In this document: in pieces, positions 35,211 through 48,009 of the stretch
How the letters are laid out: each line of letters opens with the position of its first letter
How positions within the stretch are numbered: position 1 is the stretch's first letter
Source of the DNA: Glandiceps talaboti
Lineage: Eukaryota; Hemichordata; Enteropneusta; Spengelidae
Reading direction: 5' to 3'
Assembly: GCF_964340395.1 (NCBI RefSeq)
Contig: NC_135567.1
Span: 18,028,806-18,092,805 of the forward strand
DNA length: 64,000 nucleotides
The notes under the pieces: model-generated
Told to the model about the DNA's origin: nothing
Databases searched by the model: none
Seen by the model: the letters and a program-made list of their open reading frames with translations, nothing else
Position numbers and translations under genes: made by a program

Positions 35211-35283
35211 GCCCGGCTAGCTCAGTCGGTAGAGCATGAGACTCTTAATCTCAGGGTCGTGGGTTCGAGCCCCACGTTGGGCG
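35211..35283 (+). tRNA. tRNA-Lys (anticodon CTT), copy 2
   Basis: Same structure as the copy at 31653, with the more usual GGTCG variable region. About 40 bp of 5' flank (cattcacag.ttgtattcaa, aacaat.gaaaagtaag) and the 3' flank gtttacttttcttt are shared with copy 1, showing a segment duplication larger than the tRNA itself. Confidence 0.95.
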
Positions 35284-36060
35284 TTTACTTTTCTTTGGAT
35301 TTCACCAAAGTCTCTTAAATTAGTAAAAGTGTTCTTATGAAATGCTTCACATCATTAATCCTGTGAATTTATGACACTTTACGTATTGTGTGTTGTTCAT
35401 TCATATTTTATGTGCTAGTCATGTGTGACAGACAGAGGCAGACAAAGATTGATTGATGTATTGGTTGGTTGATTGACTGATTAAATAACTTATCCATCCA
35501 TCCCGTCATCTATCAATCAGTTGTAATTATTATCCTGCCTTCAGATTTCTCAAATCACGATAACAAGTACCGACAGCCATGCATATTTCCAAAGCAATAT
35601 TAACCGACAATCCATTGTCAGTGTGAAGTACCTTAATAGTTAGACCACTTACACAGTTCGTAAAATTTGCCAGAATTCCTAGAAAACGCGAACATAATCT
35701 GGTCAGGTAGAAGTAAACTGTTTCTAGTGCCCTCTGTGTTGGCTATTGTATTTCACATGGAAACATATAAGCATAATACTACTATAGGACATAAGGCCAG
35801 CATAATAATGATGTTCTGTTCTTATTATGTTAACAATATACACTTATTTAAGATTGGTTAGTTGGATATTGACTGATTGACTGATTGGCGGTTTGGCTGT
35901 CTGGCTGTCTGGCTGGTTAGGTGGGTGGGTGGGTGATTGGCGGGTTTATATTTCTTTTATTTCGTACAATCTATCAGAGTTCGAAGTCATAAACAAAGCC
36001 TAACGGGAATTTATATAACATACTTACGTTTGTTAACTACTTAATGTGTGACATATGAAA
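35284..36060. other. Gene-free stretch
   Basis: Short GATT/GACT-rich tracts near 35440-35480 and 35860-35940; nothing coding recognised. Confidence 0.5.
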
Positions 36061-36063
36061 CAT

Positions 36064-36257
36064 GTATGTATGTATGTATGTATGTATGTATGTATGTATG
36101 TATGTATGTATGTATGTATGTACAAGTATGTATGTATGTATGTACGTACGTACGTACGTACGTACGTACGTATGTATGTATGTATGTATGTATGTATGTA
36201 CAAGTATGTATGTATGTATGTATGTATGTATGTATGTATGTACGTACGTACGTACGT

Positions 36258-36298
<41 letters not shown>
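36064..36298. repeat. (GTAT)n / (ACGT)n / (GT)n compound array
   Basis: GTAT blocks alternate with self-complementary ACGT blocks (36143-36170 and 36240-36260) and end in (GT)n. The GTAT-to-ACGT order repeats twice, each half starting after 'tacaag', so the array itself is an internal duplication. Confidence 0.95.
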
Positions 36299-36299
<1 letters not shown>

Positions 36300-37726
36300 T
36301 ATTTGCAAGGGCACTCTAAAATCTTGTATATTGTTTTGCTTATATATTAGTATAATTTGAAATGCTGATTTTTAAATTGGATTTCTAAGTTCCCGTAGCC
36401 ACTTTTGGCCACCCTCAACTGTAAAGATCTTAAACATCCAAATACACATGCGTCATCCCTGAAAAATACGTACACCGGTTCAGTGTTGCGATAAGTTATT
36501 AACGTTTGACACGTGGTAATGTGTGAACATTCCGTCGTACTGTGAACTGCACTAAGTCGGGTAATGAAGAGTCATTCAAGTCAAATCGGACCGTTAAATG
36601 CAGTATAACGTTATTGTCAGTAAATCTATATTACAGCCTACCTATTAAAGCTTGTTGGTCACATATACCATTCAAACCAGGTAAAAACGACATATAAGGC
36701 GGAATGCAATAAGTTCATTCGAAAATTTGATTTATTGGAAAATAAAATTACAGTGTTCTCTTTGAAATGTTTTAGTTTGTTCCTAGGAATATCAGGGATG
36801 CATATAAATTCATATTTCAGTGGAAGTGCATCTGAATGTACATGTGAACGTAATTACTCAAATATATAAGCTGTTCTTCAACCAATTTCAATCTGTATTG
36901 GAATTTTAAACTTGTATTAATTCTGTGGATTATGACATGTATGATTTTTAACTTAAATGTATGCTGATTTATTTTAACGATTTTATCATACCAATCCAAA
37001 CTGCCAAATTTCAATTTGTTTTATTTTTATTTTATTTTTTTTTTTTAATTTTTAATTTTTTTTTTTTAATTTTTTTTTTTTGGGGGGTTCATTTTAAGTA
37101 AACAACAGTCAATGAAGGTACGAATATATAAATGTATGATATTGCTTTGCACTTTGTTGATCTTAAATTTAATGTCATGACATCGTAAATAATATGTCTG
37201 TAAATACAACCACGTTATTACCATTCTACAGAAAACTAATCAAAGTAACAATAGCTGTAATTAGTTAGTAAAACATACTTTAAGCTACGTTTTAGCACAA
37301 CTGATGACTCAAGGATAAGTAAGGCGACCGACGTGGTAATGTCAGTCATTCTCTTTCTCTCGGTATGTCACCAACTGCCAATTGATGTTTTGATTTTTGT
37401 TTGATAGTCTGGAAATTTTGTATTGTGATACCAGATCAGTGATATACAAATTGCGTCTAAAATAACGAATTTGGTAATTATGAACATGCGAAAGAGAAAG
37501 TCAATAACTGTTGCTCATATTAGGTTTTGTTGATTGTACTGTTTGTTTGTTTGTTTGTTGGAAGGAGATGTGATGCTTTTCAAAGACAGTATGACATTTA
37601 TTCAGTGATTGATAGTGAGATGGATAAACAATAAATTTTCAATATACACAAAGATTACGCCATGGCAAAAGCCGAGTAGATACAGCAAAATGCGTGTCTA
37701 TCGCAAAGCAAAAGACACAGCTGCAG
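36299..37726. other. 3' flank of the coiled-coil gene
   Basis: Holds a T-rich tract at 37019-37080. No coding region recognised. Confidence 0.5.
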
Positions 37727-39219
37727 TCATTCACTCTTTTTATGTGGCCTTGAGAAGAAATTTCTCAGTTTCCTGAGCGGCTTCGGGATTTTTCTTTTGC
37801 CTCGACGATTTCTACCTTCTTTGCCCCACGGGCTGTGTTTGGCCTTGGTCGTCTCATCTGAAGAAGCTGTTGAGCGTGAAGTATGTGATAACATGGAAAT
37901 GGACGGTTCAGATTTCCATGGTGCAAGCGGAACTTGTGCTGGCTTCTCGTGGAGATTCAAATATGGACTTTGTCCGTTTCTCTCTCCGAAGGCCTTGCCT
38001 CTTTCTTCTTCTCTTTGAACCGGGAAATCTTCTTCTGGACATGACTTAGCATTGCAGATTTGCTTGCGAGACGGCGATAAACCAACAACTATGTTTTTGT
38101 TAGTCGCGCCACCTGAAGGGATATAAGTATTTTGTCGATCATCAGTGTGTCTCCCATGCAGTCGGTATATCTGTTGGACAACACTACTCGGCTGTGTGAC
38201 TACTGGGAAGGTTGCCAGCATTGACGGATTGACATCACGTGTACAACTTTTGGGACAACTCTCCTGGACAGCTATTGTACATCCGTTGGTATCAGTAATA
38301 TTGGCTTCCTGTCCCTGCATGTACATTAATTGGAGACCGAAGCTATTTGGTTCTTTGCATACTGGCAAATCTTGGCTGATGGAATAATGCTTTGATTGGA
38401 TTTGAACGGGTCGTGGCATTGTGTTGTCATTGGATACGGTCGGAGATATGCCATCGGTATTCCTATCTTGAAATCCATGTCGGACCATGGTATTCCTACT
38501 AGTTTGGGAAGTAGGTAGGCGTGTTTCTTCATTTTCATGATGATGATCTGATCTGAAAGGTAAATTTTGTTCAGATGACCTGCTCCCAATACTATTTTCC
38601 TCCAACCCAATTGCAGTAGTTTGGAAATTGGGCTCACCCGGCATAGTAGCACGGTTTAAATTTTGCATGGCCCTTGTATCCTCCTCTATGCACTTTACTA
38701 TCTTCATGTATCTGTCAAGCATCACCTTCACGTGATCCAATTCGTTTACCAGCTGTGTTATCTTACCCTCATCAATAACATTGTTATCTTTTTGAAGGTC
38801 ACAGTATCTTTCCTTACACTGCTGAAGCTCTCTGCTTAGGTTATCGCACTCCATCTTGTATTCAAGAAGTTTATGTTGCAGTTCTTCTTTCTCATCTCGG
38901 AGAGCGATATATTTTGTTTTATATAATGAACAATCGGATTTTAACACCAGGATGTATTTAAAAAGCTTTTCCTCCCTATCCGTTGCGTTGGCAAGATCGG
39001 TTGACAAAATGGTTACTCTATTCACCAGCATATCTATGGTATCACGATATGTACATCGGTCTAGTCGGTGTTTTATTTGTTCATTCAGTACCATACTGAA
39101 GAGAAAATTTGGATCTGGAGCCGGTGTAGTAGACGTTAGCGCAAGAAGGGCTTCAACATGTCGTGGCGTCTGCTTTTTCTTTTTCATCACATTACGTTTA
39201 ACATCGATCACGCCAAAAT
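37727..39219 (-). CDS. Exon 3: coiled coil and basic tail
   Basis: Acceptor ttattactacctag; 497 codons to TGA at 37727-37729. A long leucine heptad region (ALRDEKEELQHKLLEYKMEC, ...LSRELQQCKERYCDLQKD) is followed by low-complexity sequence and the end KIPKPLRKLRNFFSRPHKKSE (split here: 20-residue KIPKPLRKLRNFFSRPHKKS plus E). Confidence 0.8.
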
Positions 39220-40512
39220 CTAGGTAGTAATAACAGTAGCACAAACAATTGTAAATGAAGGGTTTGCACAAATAGGTATAAGATTTATTTTGTTTAAATA
39301 AATGAAAATGAACAAGATAAAAATAAGTATGTCAATATTGTCACACTAAGCTCATAACTGTCAGATCTCACCCATTCATTTAATAATAGTTGCTCTATTT
39401 TTGTCTGCCTCACTTAGTCACTGCCTCAGTAGTAAATAATTATTAACATTTAAAAATAACTCTTGAAATAAATGAGCAATACTCACCTTGTGTCATATAG
39501 TGGGTAATGTCTAACCCAGGGAGTAAAGGCCATGGTCCGTTCTTACGGTCGACAACAAGGAGTTTATTGACCCCATGATAATATAGTATCTCAGGTCGCT
39601 CCTTTGCATATCCAGTACAAGTTGCTATGGTTTTGGTTATCATCAACACAATCCATCGTGCCTTCTGTAGACCAATTCGTGCTTTAGAAACCACTCTGGC
39701 GTTCAATAGTCTCTCTAGGCCGAGTAGATTGTCTTGCTTTACACCAGATATACGCGTATCCACTTCAATCAAAAAATGTTCATCTACGTAAAATATACAA
39801 GGGGTAAAGCAATGACTATAGTTTTCAACCCTTGTACATTCATTTTAAAAGGATCTAGGATAACTTTTCGCAAGTTGTTGTTCATACATTGTGTGTTTGT
39901 TTGTCTGTGTATGTGTCTTTGTTTTTGTCTGTCTGTCTGTTTGTTTGTTTGTTTGTTTGTTTGTCTGTTTATTTTGTTGTTGTTTATTTATTTGTTTACT
40001 TGCTTTATTGCTTGCTTGCCAACATTGCTTGCTTAATTATTTGGTAAATGCACGTTTGTCTTATAAAAGAGCGATTTACATGTACTTATTTACGTTGCCA
40101 TGCATCCAACTAGATCTTTATTTACCACTAATTAGAATACCTTATACAACATATTTATATGCAGTCCCCCCCCCCCCCATAAGTTTTCATATCACTGACT
40201 TTCGATGTTTCATATCGATAGAGAAATTTCGTTGATAAACACAAAACTAGTTGTTGGAAATTAAGGCACGGATGTGTCAGTGTTGAGGAAATAGTAAATA
40301 TTACGTATCTTTTGAATTGGCAAATCATTAGAGTCTAATTTTGAGGCGATTATGTATAATAGCTACAGTAACAACAATTCATGTAAGTTAACTACAAGGT
40401 CAAATGGTTCTGATAACAGATCAAGCAGAACATACAGTTGTTGTTGTTGTTAATATACTGGAATAAACTTGCCTTCACATGCTGCTACGGTATCTTTATA
40501 TTGATCCGCCAT
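37727..40512 (-). CDS. Coiled-coil protein with possible TIR-like N-terminus, 609 aa
   Basis: Three exons, 40473-40512, 39487-39783 and 37727-39219, sum to 1,830 nt (610 codons); both introns are phase 1. ATG 40512 has a favourable context (ACAATGG) and exon 1 ends at a GC donor, GAAG|GCAAGT. Exon 2 encodes ARIGLQKARWIVLMITKTIA, then PEILYYHGVNKLLVVDRKNG and PWPLLPGLDITHYM, which resembles the second half of TIR domains (the 'kSR-ivvlS', then E, then 'iPi', then 'P-L' pattern). The first half of a TIR is not visible, so this is tentative. Exon 3 holds a coiled coil (about residues 190-300 overall), a Ser/Thr/Asn-rich region and a basic C-terminus. A signalling adaptor role is a guess. Confidence 0.7.
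39487..39783 (-). CDS. Exon 2: TIR-like segment
   Basis: Acceptor tattttacgtag; donor CAAG|GTGAGT. It encodes about 99 residues beginning DEHFLIEVDTRISGVKQDNL. Alternating hydrophobic strands and amphipathic helices fit an alpha/beta fold. Confidence 0.75.
40473..40512 (-). CDS. Exon 1 (MADQYKDTVAACE) with GC donor
   Basis: 40 nt ending in the GC-type donor consensus AG|GCAAGT. Joining to exon 2 makes an in-frame Asp codon. Non-canonical GC-AG introns are about one percent of animal introns. Confidence 0.55.
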
Positions 40513-41436
40513 TGTCCTTTTCTAGTATCTAGCGTTGTAATCAGACACACACAAATTCTATGAACCCTAAAAAAAAATTGATCTATATCATAGAACATAA
40601 AATAAACAAACGTTATAGAATTATTATCTGGCTATCATAATTCCCATGTACCTAAATTTGACCCTTGGTATGATTTATTTTCCTTTTAATCGGTCATTTT
40701 TTTGAGTGAGTGATCACGTGTACACTTCTCAAACTGGCCTTAAATTACTAATTAAGAGATTCGTCGTCATCAGTTATTATATAATTCGACATAATCGCAT
40801 ATTTCTACATAATTTCAAGCGTGACTTCGAATATCAAATATAAGGCCGATTGCACTGCAGCTAATATTCTGTGTCTAAACGCCGAATATAATATATACAC
40901 ATGTCTTACCTAATCGCTTAATCTGGTGGGTCGAAACTACAAAAGACCCCAGCGTTGACAAACAGTGTTACAATAAATTGTAAACTATCTGAATTCGCCT
41001 TTGTTTGTTTCATTGAAAATTACCCTACTTGTCTTTTGCACTCAAACCTGAAATTAGAAAAGAAAATTTCTGTTAGTGAAATCAGATCAGAGAAGCAAAA
41101 CAGTAAAACATTGGGAATTCGAAAAGTATAATGAACAGTACAGCCACCGTTGGATAGTTTACCGTTAATGTGGGCCCATTCCAGACGGCACACTGCTCAT
41201 TCAAAGGTTCCAAGGGCCATTTGATATCTATACTATCATTCACAGACTAGACTGTGGGAATTGATTGACTGTGTTCTGATTGGTTGATGCTACAGAGGAA
41301 TGTGTTTCACGATCTCCGATCGGCTGCATTTGTTAGGCATTGTTGACGTGTGTACGATATTGCTGGCTGTAGACGGTCACTGGCCGGGCCTCGGGTCAAA
41401 TATATTTTGTATACCAGTCAATATATCACTCATCTG
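40513..41436. other. Intergenic stretch upstream of the coiled-coil gene
   Basis: Nothing recognised apart from the expected promoter side of the gene. No coding region supported. Confidence 0.5.
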
Positions 41437-41850
41437 CTATTGTTGATCATCACTGGCGACTGCATACCGATTAAGACTAGCATGATTTTTGTGGCCACTA
41501 AGTTGTGGCAGTGCTGTGTTTGGTGGTACACCGGCATCTAGTAGTCGCTGCACACAGGCTTTTCTGGCACTATGGTTGCTTAGTTTGTCCGATAGACAAG
41601 CCGATTTGGCCATTGACTTCATTATAGTATTCAATTTGTTCACTCCCATGGGTTGGTTTTTGAACCAAATACCATTCTGTAGAATAGATTTCCTGTATTT
41701 CGATACCGATTTAGAATGGAGCATCTCCACACTCCATTTGTTGTGGTCTCCGTTGTACAAGTGCTTTCTATATATTGGTAGGATACGTGTCAGACTTAAT
41801 TGGAGTAGCGTAAGCTTTAGAGGCGAATTTACGCGTGTTATCGGGTTCTC
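41437..41850 (-). pseudogene. Crypton-type tyrosine recombinase fragment
   Basis: Encodes NGIWFKNQPMGVNKLNTIMK, then CLSDKLSNHSARKACVQRLL, VPPNTALPQLSGHKNHASLN and RYAVASDDQQ. This keeps three catalytic landmarks of tyrosine recombinases: H-x-x-R (HSAR), the GHKN histidine and the final Tyr (LNRY). The WF-x(4)-MGVNKL segment is typical of Crypton/DUF3504 elements. The first catalytic Arg and the N-terminal part are absent, the frame is open upstream only to about 41850, where a stop occurs, and a stop follows DDQQ. It is a decayed mobile element, plus-strand side empty. Confidence 0.8.
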
Positions 41851-43119
41851 CCTTACCTGTTTTTATCCATGGCTCGTTGTACAACTAGTATTCTCCTTTT
41901 CGTCGGTGCCGAGTTGCATGTCTCTCCCTTTCATTTGCATGTGCTCGTTACAGCCATAAGTCCGTATATCCTTGTATTAGTAAACTACAGTGAATTGAGA
42001 ATGGCGGTTGGTGACTTCACGCCGAGCCGACCTACTTTAAGGAGTATTTTCTTGTGATCTTCAGAAATTGGGTTGGATTTTAAACCTTACATCAATGTAC
42101 ACAGTGGTACATGTGTAATAATACATGGTCAGGAGATAGAATTCCTTTCGCGTTCAATTTTACAATAGTAGGGTTAAGTCTACTTTTTATGTTCTTTACT
42201 TCTTTTTCGTCATATGTCAGTGTCTAGTTCAGGTAGTTATGTTTTCCGTTGTTTTCCATATGGTTCCTGTGTTAGTGGCTCCTCCCCATATACAGCCATT
42301 ACAGATTGGACAAATAGTTTTATTTTGTCTTTTTAAGTTGATGTCAGTTTCTGCGTCCACTATTTCTTGCGAGGCTTACAAGTCGGCAGTGAAAAACTAC
42401 ATGTAGGTGGGGTGGGGTAAACGAAACCAGGCATTTTTTCTTGAGGCCTAATGCCCTTGTAAAAAGATTGTTGATTGGTTGAATAAGTCACGCCATGCCT
42501 TGATTATCATTCTGTTACTATACACATAAACAAGACCTTTATATGAATAGCCGCTGATATGTTAATGTAATACCGATTTTGTATTGTGTTAATAGGCCCA
42601 GATATGACGTCATTGCCAAATATATTAAGTTGACCATAATATTCTGTTATTAGAGAACATTTTCCAGGCCGATCAGTTGCCAATAAAGGGTTCGAATTAA
42701 AGAAATTGTAGCATTGACATGTAGGGTAAGAGCCGAACCCTATGATAAATGGTTTAAATTTGGTAATTGTAACTTACCCGTGAACAGTCAAGTATATTAT
42801 TTTCGTTTTTCACAATAGGAGGTCGTCAGTTACGATACTACTTGTAAACAGTCGCGATCAGAAAGGTAAATTAACAGATTACAATTAATCTGTGTAACAC
42901 CAGTGTGTTGGAACGTACGAAGTGTGGAAAAAAACCAACATGCGTGTAGTTATAGTTTGCACACGGCAAATTGACTGGTTAATCTCATAAGGAAACCAAA
43001 AACCCCCGTGTATATTGATATCTATGTATTCCAAGTATAATGTAGTTACCCATGAATGTGCATTGTACTGTTTGGTATGTTGGAAGGCGCCCTATTATAT
43101 AACTTCTTCAATAATCCAT
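41851..43119. other. Gene-free stretch before the tandem units
   Basis: May contain more Crypton remnant near 41850-42060, but no further catalytic motif was found. Otherwise nothing recognised. Confidence 0.45.
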
Positions 43120-43747
43120 ATTTCTCAACATTTTAGGCATAATACTTACGCTTAGATGATCAACTATAAATTTCTAAATGTTGTATAAAAATGTACTAAC
43201 AACTATGAACGTTATATGAAACTACTAAATGTCAAGAAAGTATTACTAACTTGGGTAGCCAGTCTGTATGAAAAGTTGTAATATGCATTTTTTTTTATAT
43301 ATCTATTCACAGTAATCTACATGTTTGGCAGTGTTATAACAGAACTGGTACATATATTTTTCTTACAAATATTATGCATGCCTTTCAAGAAAACCTGTGA
43401 CAACGTTCCAAAATTAATATCTTCTACAATATATAATTGATACTAGAACCGATGAAAATGGACACCCAGAAACCCATCAGTGGCAGTTCTACACTTCGCA
43501 GAAATGTTTTACAGAACCTTTATCTTGTCTGACTCTAAGGAGGTGGGACAGAACAAATCAGAGAGAGTTGTTGGTAAAATATTGTTCAATGTCATGATGA
43601 ACTTCACCGAATGTCATAAAGTATATCTAAGGTAGACAACTTTGCTAACCTTTGACCTCAAAAGTCAGCCGATCTGTTAAAATTTAAGCACATACTCGCA
43701 TACAGAGTCTCTGTGGAAAGCCCTAAAATTACAGCAGCAGCAGCAGC

Positions 43748-43779
<32 letters not shown>

Positions 43780-45443
43780 CGACGACGACGACAACAACAA
43801 CGACAACAACAACAACAACAACACGCAAGATAACTGTTCCCGTATATTGACTGCATTGTTAGGTACACATGTAATATGGGAATAGAGTATGTGTTAAACT
43901 TTAAGATTCTACCAACTTTCATTGGCTGCTGACAATGGATTTTGTTTGGACTTCAAAAGATTATACCTTGTGTAGTAGTATGCATGCTGTTACTGTTTAT
44001 ATCATTAACTAAATACAGAGCCCACACAGTGTATACAGTAATGTTTGTGTGTTATCTGTATAGTGTCTCTCTCAACATTAAACCTTGTGATCAGGCTCCC
44101 TAATCTTGATAGTTCATTTAGTGGCCGTGGCTCCCTTCTGGGAAAAGAGGTGTAATTTACGTGACAATAGTAGTATGTTTGCACAAGATGTGTCTACGTA
44201 TGTGATAGTAGGACACGAAAATATCGGCTTTTCGTGACTTGTGCAAAAATACTGAAGTCGTCTGCTCAAAAACGTGCATTGCTCGTATCTTTAATAAACA
44301 ACTTCATGGTATTTATTATGTTGACAATAGTAAATATCAATGGAGTTACTAGATGTCAAACGAGGTGATGGTCTAACAATTCATGTCGACACTTTAAACA
44401 GAATTCGACTTAGTTTTCATGAGAAATTATAAATAAAGTCGAATGAATATTGAACTTCTCTTGATAGACTTTTTATAACCAATTCGTAGTAGTAAAACAT
44501 CTAGACTAATAAAATAAAAAGCATTAAAAAGTCCCCCCCCCCCCTTATCTCGGATACACCTTTATTAACCCCGTACTCGTGTCACTTTCCTAGAAAGGTG
44601 ACTGGACAGTTATGATTTTTTCGAGGGTTAAATAATGTCATTCATCTGGCATTTAAGAAAACAAACATAATTACACATAACTCCTGATCTGAAAAAATCA
44701 AATAAATTAAATCGTATAGATAGTGATTTCTTTACTGTGCATAATGCATTTCTGAAGGACGCCAAATCCCGTGACAAATGATTGACAGTTTTCAGCCTTT
44801 TGATTAATAGGTCTACAGGTATTTAAAATAGACCTTCCGGAGCTACGCATCGCGTTTTGACGATATATTTCGTACTATTACTGGCTTTTAGCCAACATAC
44901 CAGAACCAAATACGCGTACCTAAATAAAAACAAAGTGCGCAACGTATTTGGAACGCTGACAAGAATAGTAAGTAGGAGTTGTATAAGTGCACTAGTGGCT
45001 CATCGTTGACCAAAATTCAATATAAAGGTTAAAGGTTAAAAAAAATTGACGTACATTGTTCAGATGTTTGATGCTAAAATTGGGACAATTCATGTTAGGA
45101 ATATTTTATGTAACTTGTACAGTTTATAGAACATTACTAAATATTTTGATATTATGCAAACAAGGCAACCAGATGTGCTGATCGGAATGCAATCAAATAC
45201 CTTTATCTTTACAACTTAAACATGATAAAAACGCGGTTTCGAGTCATGAAATTAGGGGGGGGGGAGAGACGAATTCATGTTACTTCATAATTTTCATCGC
45301 TTCATAGGAGTAGAAAATAACAAGTATTGCGCATGTAACTGGTTGCCTCTTATTTTATCCCTGCCATAGTACAACCACTTCAAGGGATTTATATACTTCT
45401 AAAAGTATAGGAACGATGGAAAGAAGAACTAACTATAAAACGA

Positions 45444-45629
45444 ATGAAATGTAGATCAAATTATGGATTTTTTAGATTTAAGGAAAGAGGAATCCTAGCT
45501 TTGTATTGGTCTGAGTTATTGATTTGTGACCGGTCTGTGTGTGACAGTACATACTATTCTAAGCTTGCCAACTACGACACCACTCATGATGGATATGTCA
45601 CAATATACAGTAGCATGCAGTACTGGTAG
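45444..45629 (+). other. Conserved 61-codon ORF in each tandem unit
   Basis: The same 61-residue ORF (starts MKCRSNYGFFRF, ends SSMQYW) is intact at 45444-45629, 49687-49872 and 54129-54314. The copies are so young that conservation does not show selection. No signal peptide or domain is seen. I do not call it a gene. Confidence 0.3.
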
Positions 45630-46407
45630 CCAACCAGACAGTTAGACTTTCATTACATAGCGCATAATTGAAACAAGTCCAAGTCCCCCCCCCAAAAAAA
45701 AACAAACAAACTAAAAAACTAAACAAAAACAAACAAAAACAAAACAACAACAAACCAACAAATAAAAAACGTAGCCGTTCTATCTGAGATCATCATCATT
45801 GTTACAGTTGATGTAATGTGCATGCCATGGACGTCAGTATATACATGTAATTGATTAATTATGTTTATATATCGGTCCCCCTTTCATAGATCTCCACTGC
45901 TCTCGCCCGTTTCCTTTCCGAAAACATAGTAGCAGCACATTGTCTAGGGGTTCCCTCTCTGGTGTTACCTAGATGTATAAAGTATCCCGTTGTTTTATAT
46001 TGTACCAACTGCAAGTGTGCTTTATACACCAATTTGGATTATTAACAGTTGTTTTAAAATATGCGAAGTTGGCACCCCCTGACAGGACAATGCTAAGGGC
46101 ATAATACAAAGCTAAAGAATAAACAGTAAAGCGAGTTCTTACTTACATGTCATTTTGTGTGCAAGTTATGATACCTTATACTATACACCACATTATTGTG
46201 TTATTCTGTATAACATTAGTTGATCAATCTGAAACTGAGCGACAAATTGAAGCTCTAACCTGTTTACATAACCTTTGTTCGGTGGTACGTCGGTCTTCAA
46301 CACCATGAGGGGATTGCTTTGTCAGTAATGTGTGGACCCTTTAAAGGGTGGGTGGGTGGGTGCTAGTGTACCGTTCCGCTGTGAGAAGGCACAATAGACC
46401 TGTTGCC

Positions 46408-46709
46408 GGTTCCAAGATGCATTGCGCGTCTCTCCATACAATGCCATGTATTCTGTACGCGCGGAGGGGTTTGCACGCGCTACTCAGGGGATGGTTGTCA
46501 CATGATGGTACCCTGGGTTTACCCGTGAAATCCCACTCTCTCATCGATGGCGTTCAGTCTTTGTCCAATAAAATCACCCATAATTAAAGAGGTCAATATG
46601 TCTTACCATCATTTCCTGATGAAAATGTTATTTTAAATGTAATAAGGATAAAACAAGACTAAATCTAACAACATAAGCGACGTCCTCCCGCGCAATGCAT
46701 CTTGGAAAC
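46408..46709 (+). mobile_element. Small TIR element, family 1, in copy A
   Basis: A 302-bp element with near-perfect terminal inverted repeats (TCCAAGATGCATTGCGCG and its reverse complement). No ORF resembling a transposase, so it is a non-autonomous MITE. Found once per tandem unit and once alone at 10824-11023, so it inserted before the duplication. Confidence 0.85.
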
Positions 46710-47958
46710 AGAAAATCGACCATTATTACACCTCGGTAAAACCCTATTAAATTACCTCTCATGCATATTCATATGTGGTTAGCCAATTATTGCTTAGTGT
46801 AGATAGCTACCCATCTACACTGCATAATGTTTTCTAGTTTTATTCAGGTGTGGGGTAGTGGAGGGTCCTCTGTCTCCTCTGTGTTTTCCTCCCCTTGTCC
46901 ACTCCAAACATGCCCTCTCTAATATTCACCAACCCACCTACACCAACTTGAGAGCTTGTCTAAGGTATTGAGTCTGCAAAATATTATTTATTTATTCATT
47001 CAGATATATTCTCGACACTATAGGGTGTTAATCTTGCCTTTTATTGTTTTTCATGTATTTTGTAATTCAGTGTCCATGTACATCCATAGTCAGCGGTAGG
47101 GGGCGATGTTCATCGACAGTCAATCTTCAGCTTCCATATGCTGACGTCAAAAGTTGAAAGAGACGTCATTTGGGTAGTGGCACTCTCGGCATTGCTCTGC
47201 TGGTTACCAAAGACGAGGGGAGAATTGACAGGCAACACGACAGTGTTGAAACATCAGAATCATTTATTCGTATGCTATATAATGTGACCCCATGGAACTT
47301 GCAGTCGGGGGGTACTTCATATTTCTCAACATTTTAGGCATAATACTTACGCTTAGATGATATGTAACAAAAGTACAATTGGCAATCAACTATAAAGTTC
47401 TAAATGTTGTATAAAAATGTACTAACAACTATGAATTTTATATGAAACTACCAAATGTCAAGAAAGTATCACTAACTTGGGTAGCCAGTCTGTATGAAAA
47501 GTTGTAATATGCAAATTTATTTTGATATATCTATTCACAGTAATCTATATGTTTTGCAGTTATAACAGGACTGGTACATATATTTTCCTTACAAATATTA
47601 TGCATGCCTTTCAAGAAAACATGTGACAACGTTCCATGATTACTATCTTATACAATATATAATTGCTACTAGAACCGATGAAAATGGACACCCAGAAACC
47701 CATCAGTGACAATTCTACACTTCGCAGAAATGTTTTACAGAACTTTTATCTTGTCTGACTCTAAGGATGTGCGACAGAACAAATCAGAGAGAGTTGTTGG
47801 TAAATATTGTTTAGTGTCATGATGAACTTCACCGAATGTCAGGTAGACAACTTTGCTAACCTTTGACCTTAAAAGTCAGCTGATCTGTTAAAATTTAAGC
47901 ACATACTCGCATACAGAGTCTCTATGGAATGCCCTAAAATTGCAGCAGCAGCAGCAGC

Positions 47959-48009
<51 letters not shown>

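Larger units (their letters stand above)
43120..47320 (+). repeat. Tandem segmental duplication, copy A (4,201 bp)
   Basis: Begins at atttctcaacattttaggc, which recurs at 47321 and 51746. It contains a (CAA)n tract at 43733-43822, a family 1 TIR element at 46408-46709 and a small conserved ORF at 45444-45629. It lacks a ~167-bp segment present in copies B and C (junction near 45888-45896). No gene is recognised in the unit. Confidence 0.95.

Noticed and set aside
46341-46587. ORFs MGGWVLVYRSAV... and its antisense in each tandem unit
   Set aside because: They overlap the TIR element end and are conserved only because the units are recent duplicates.
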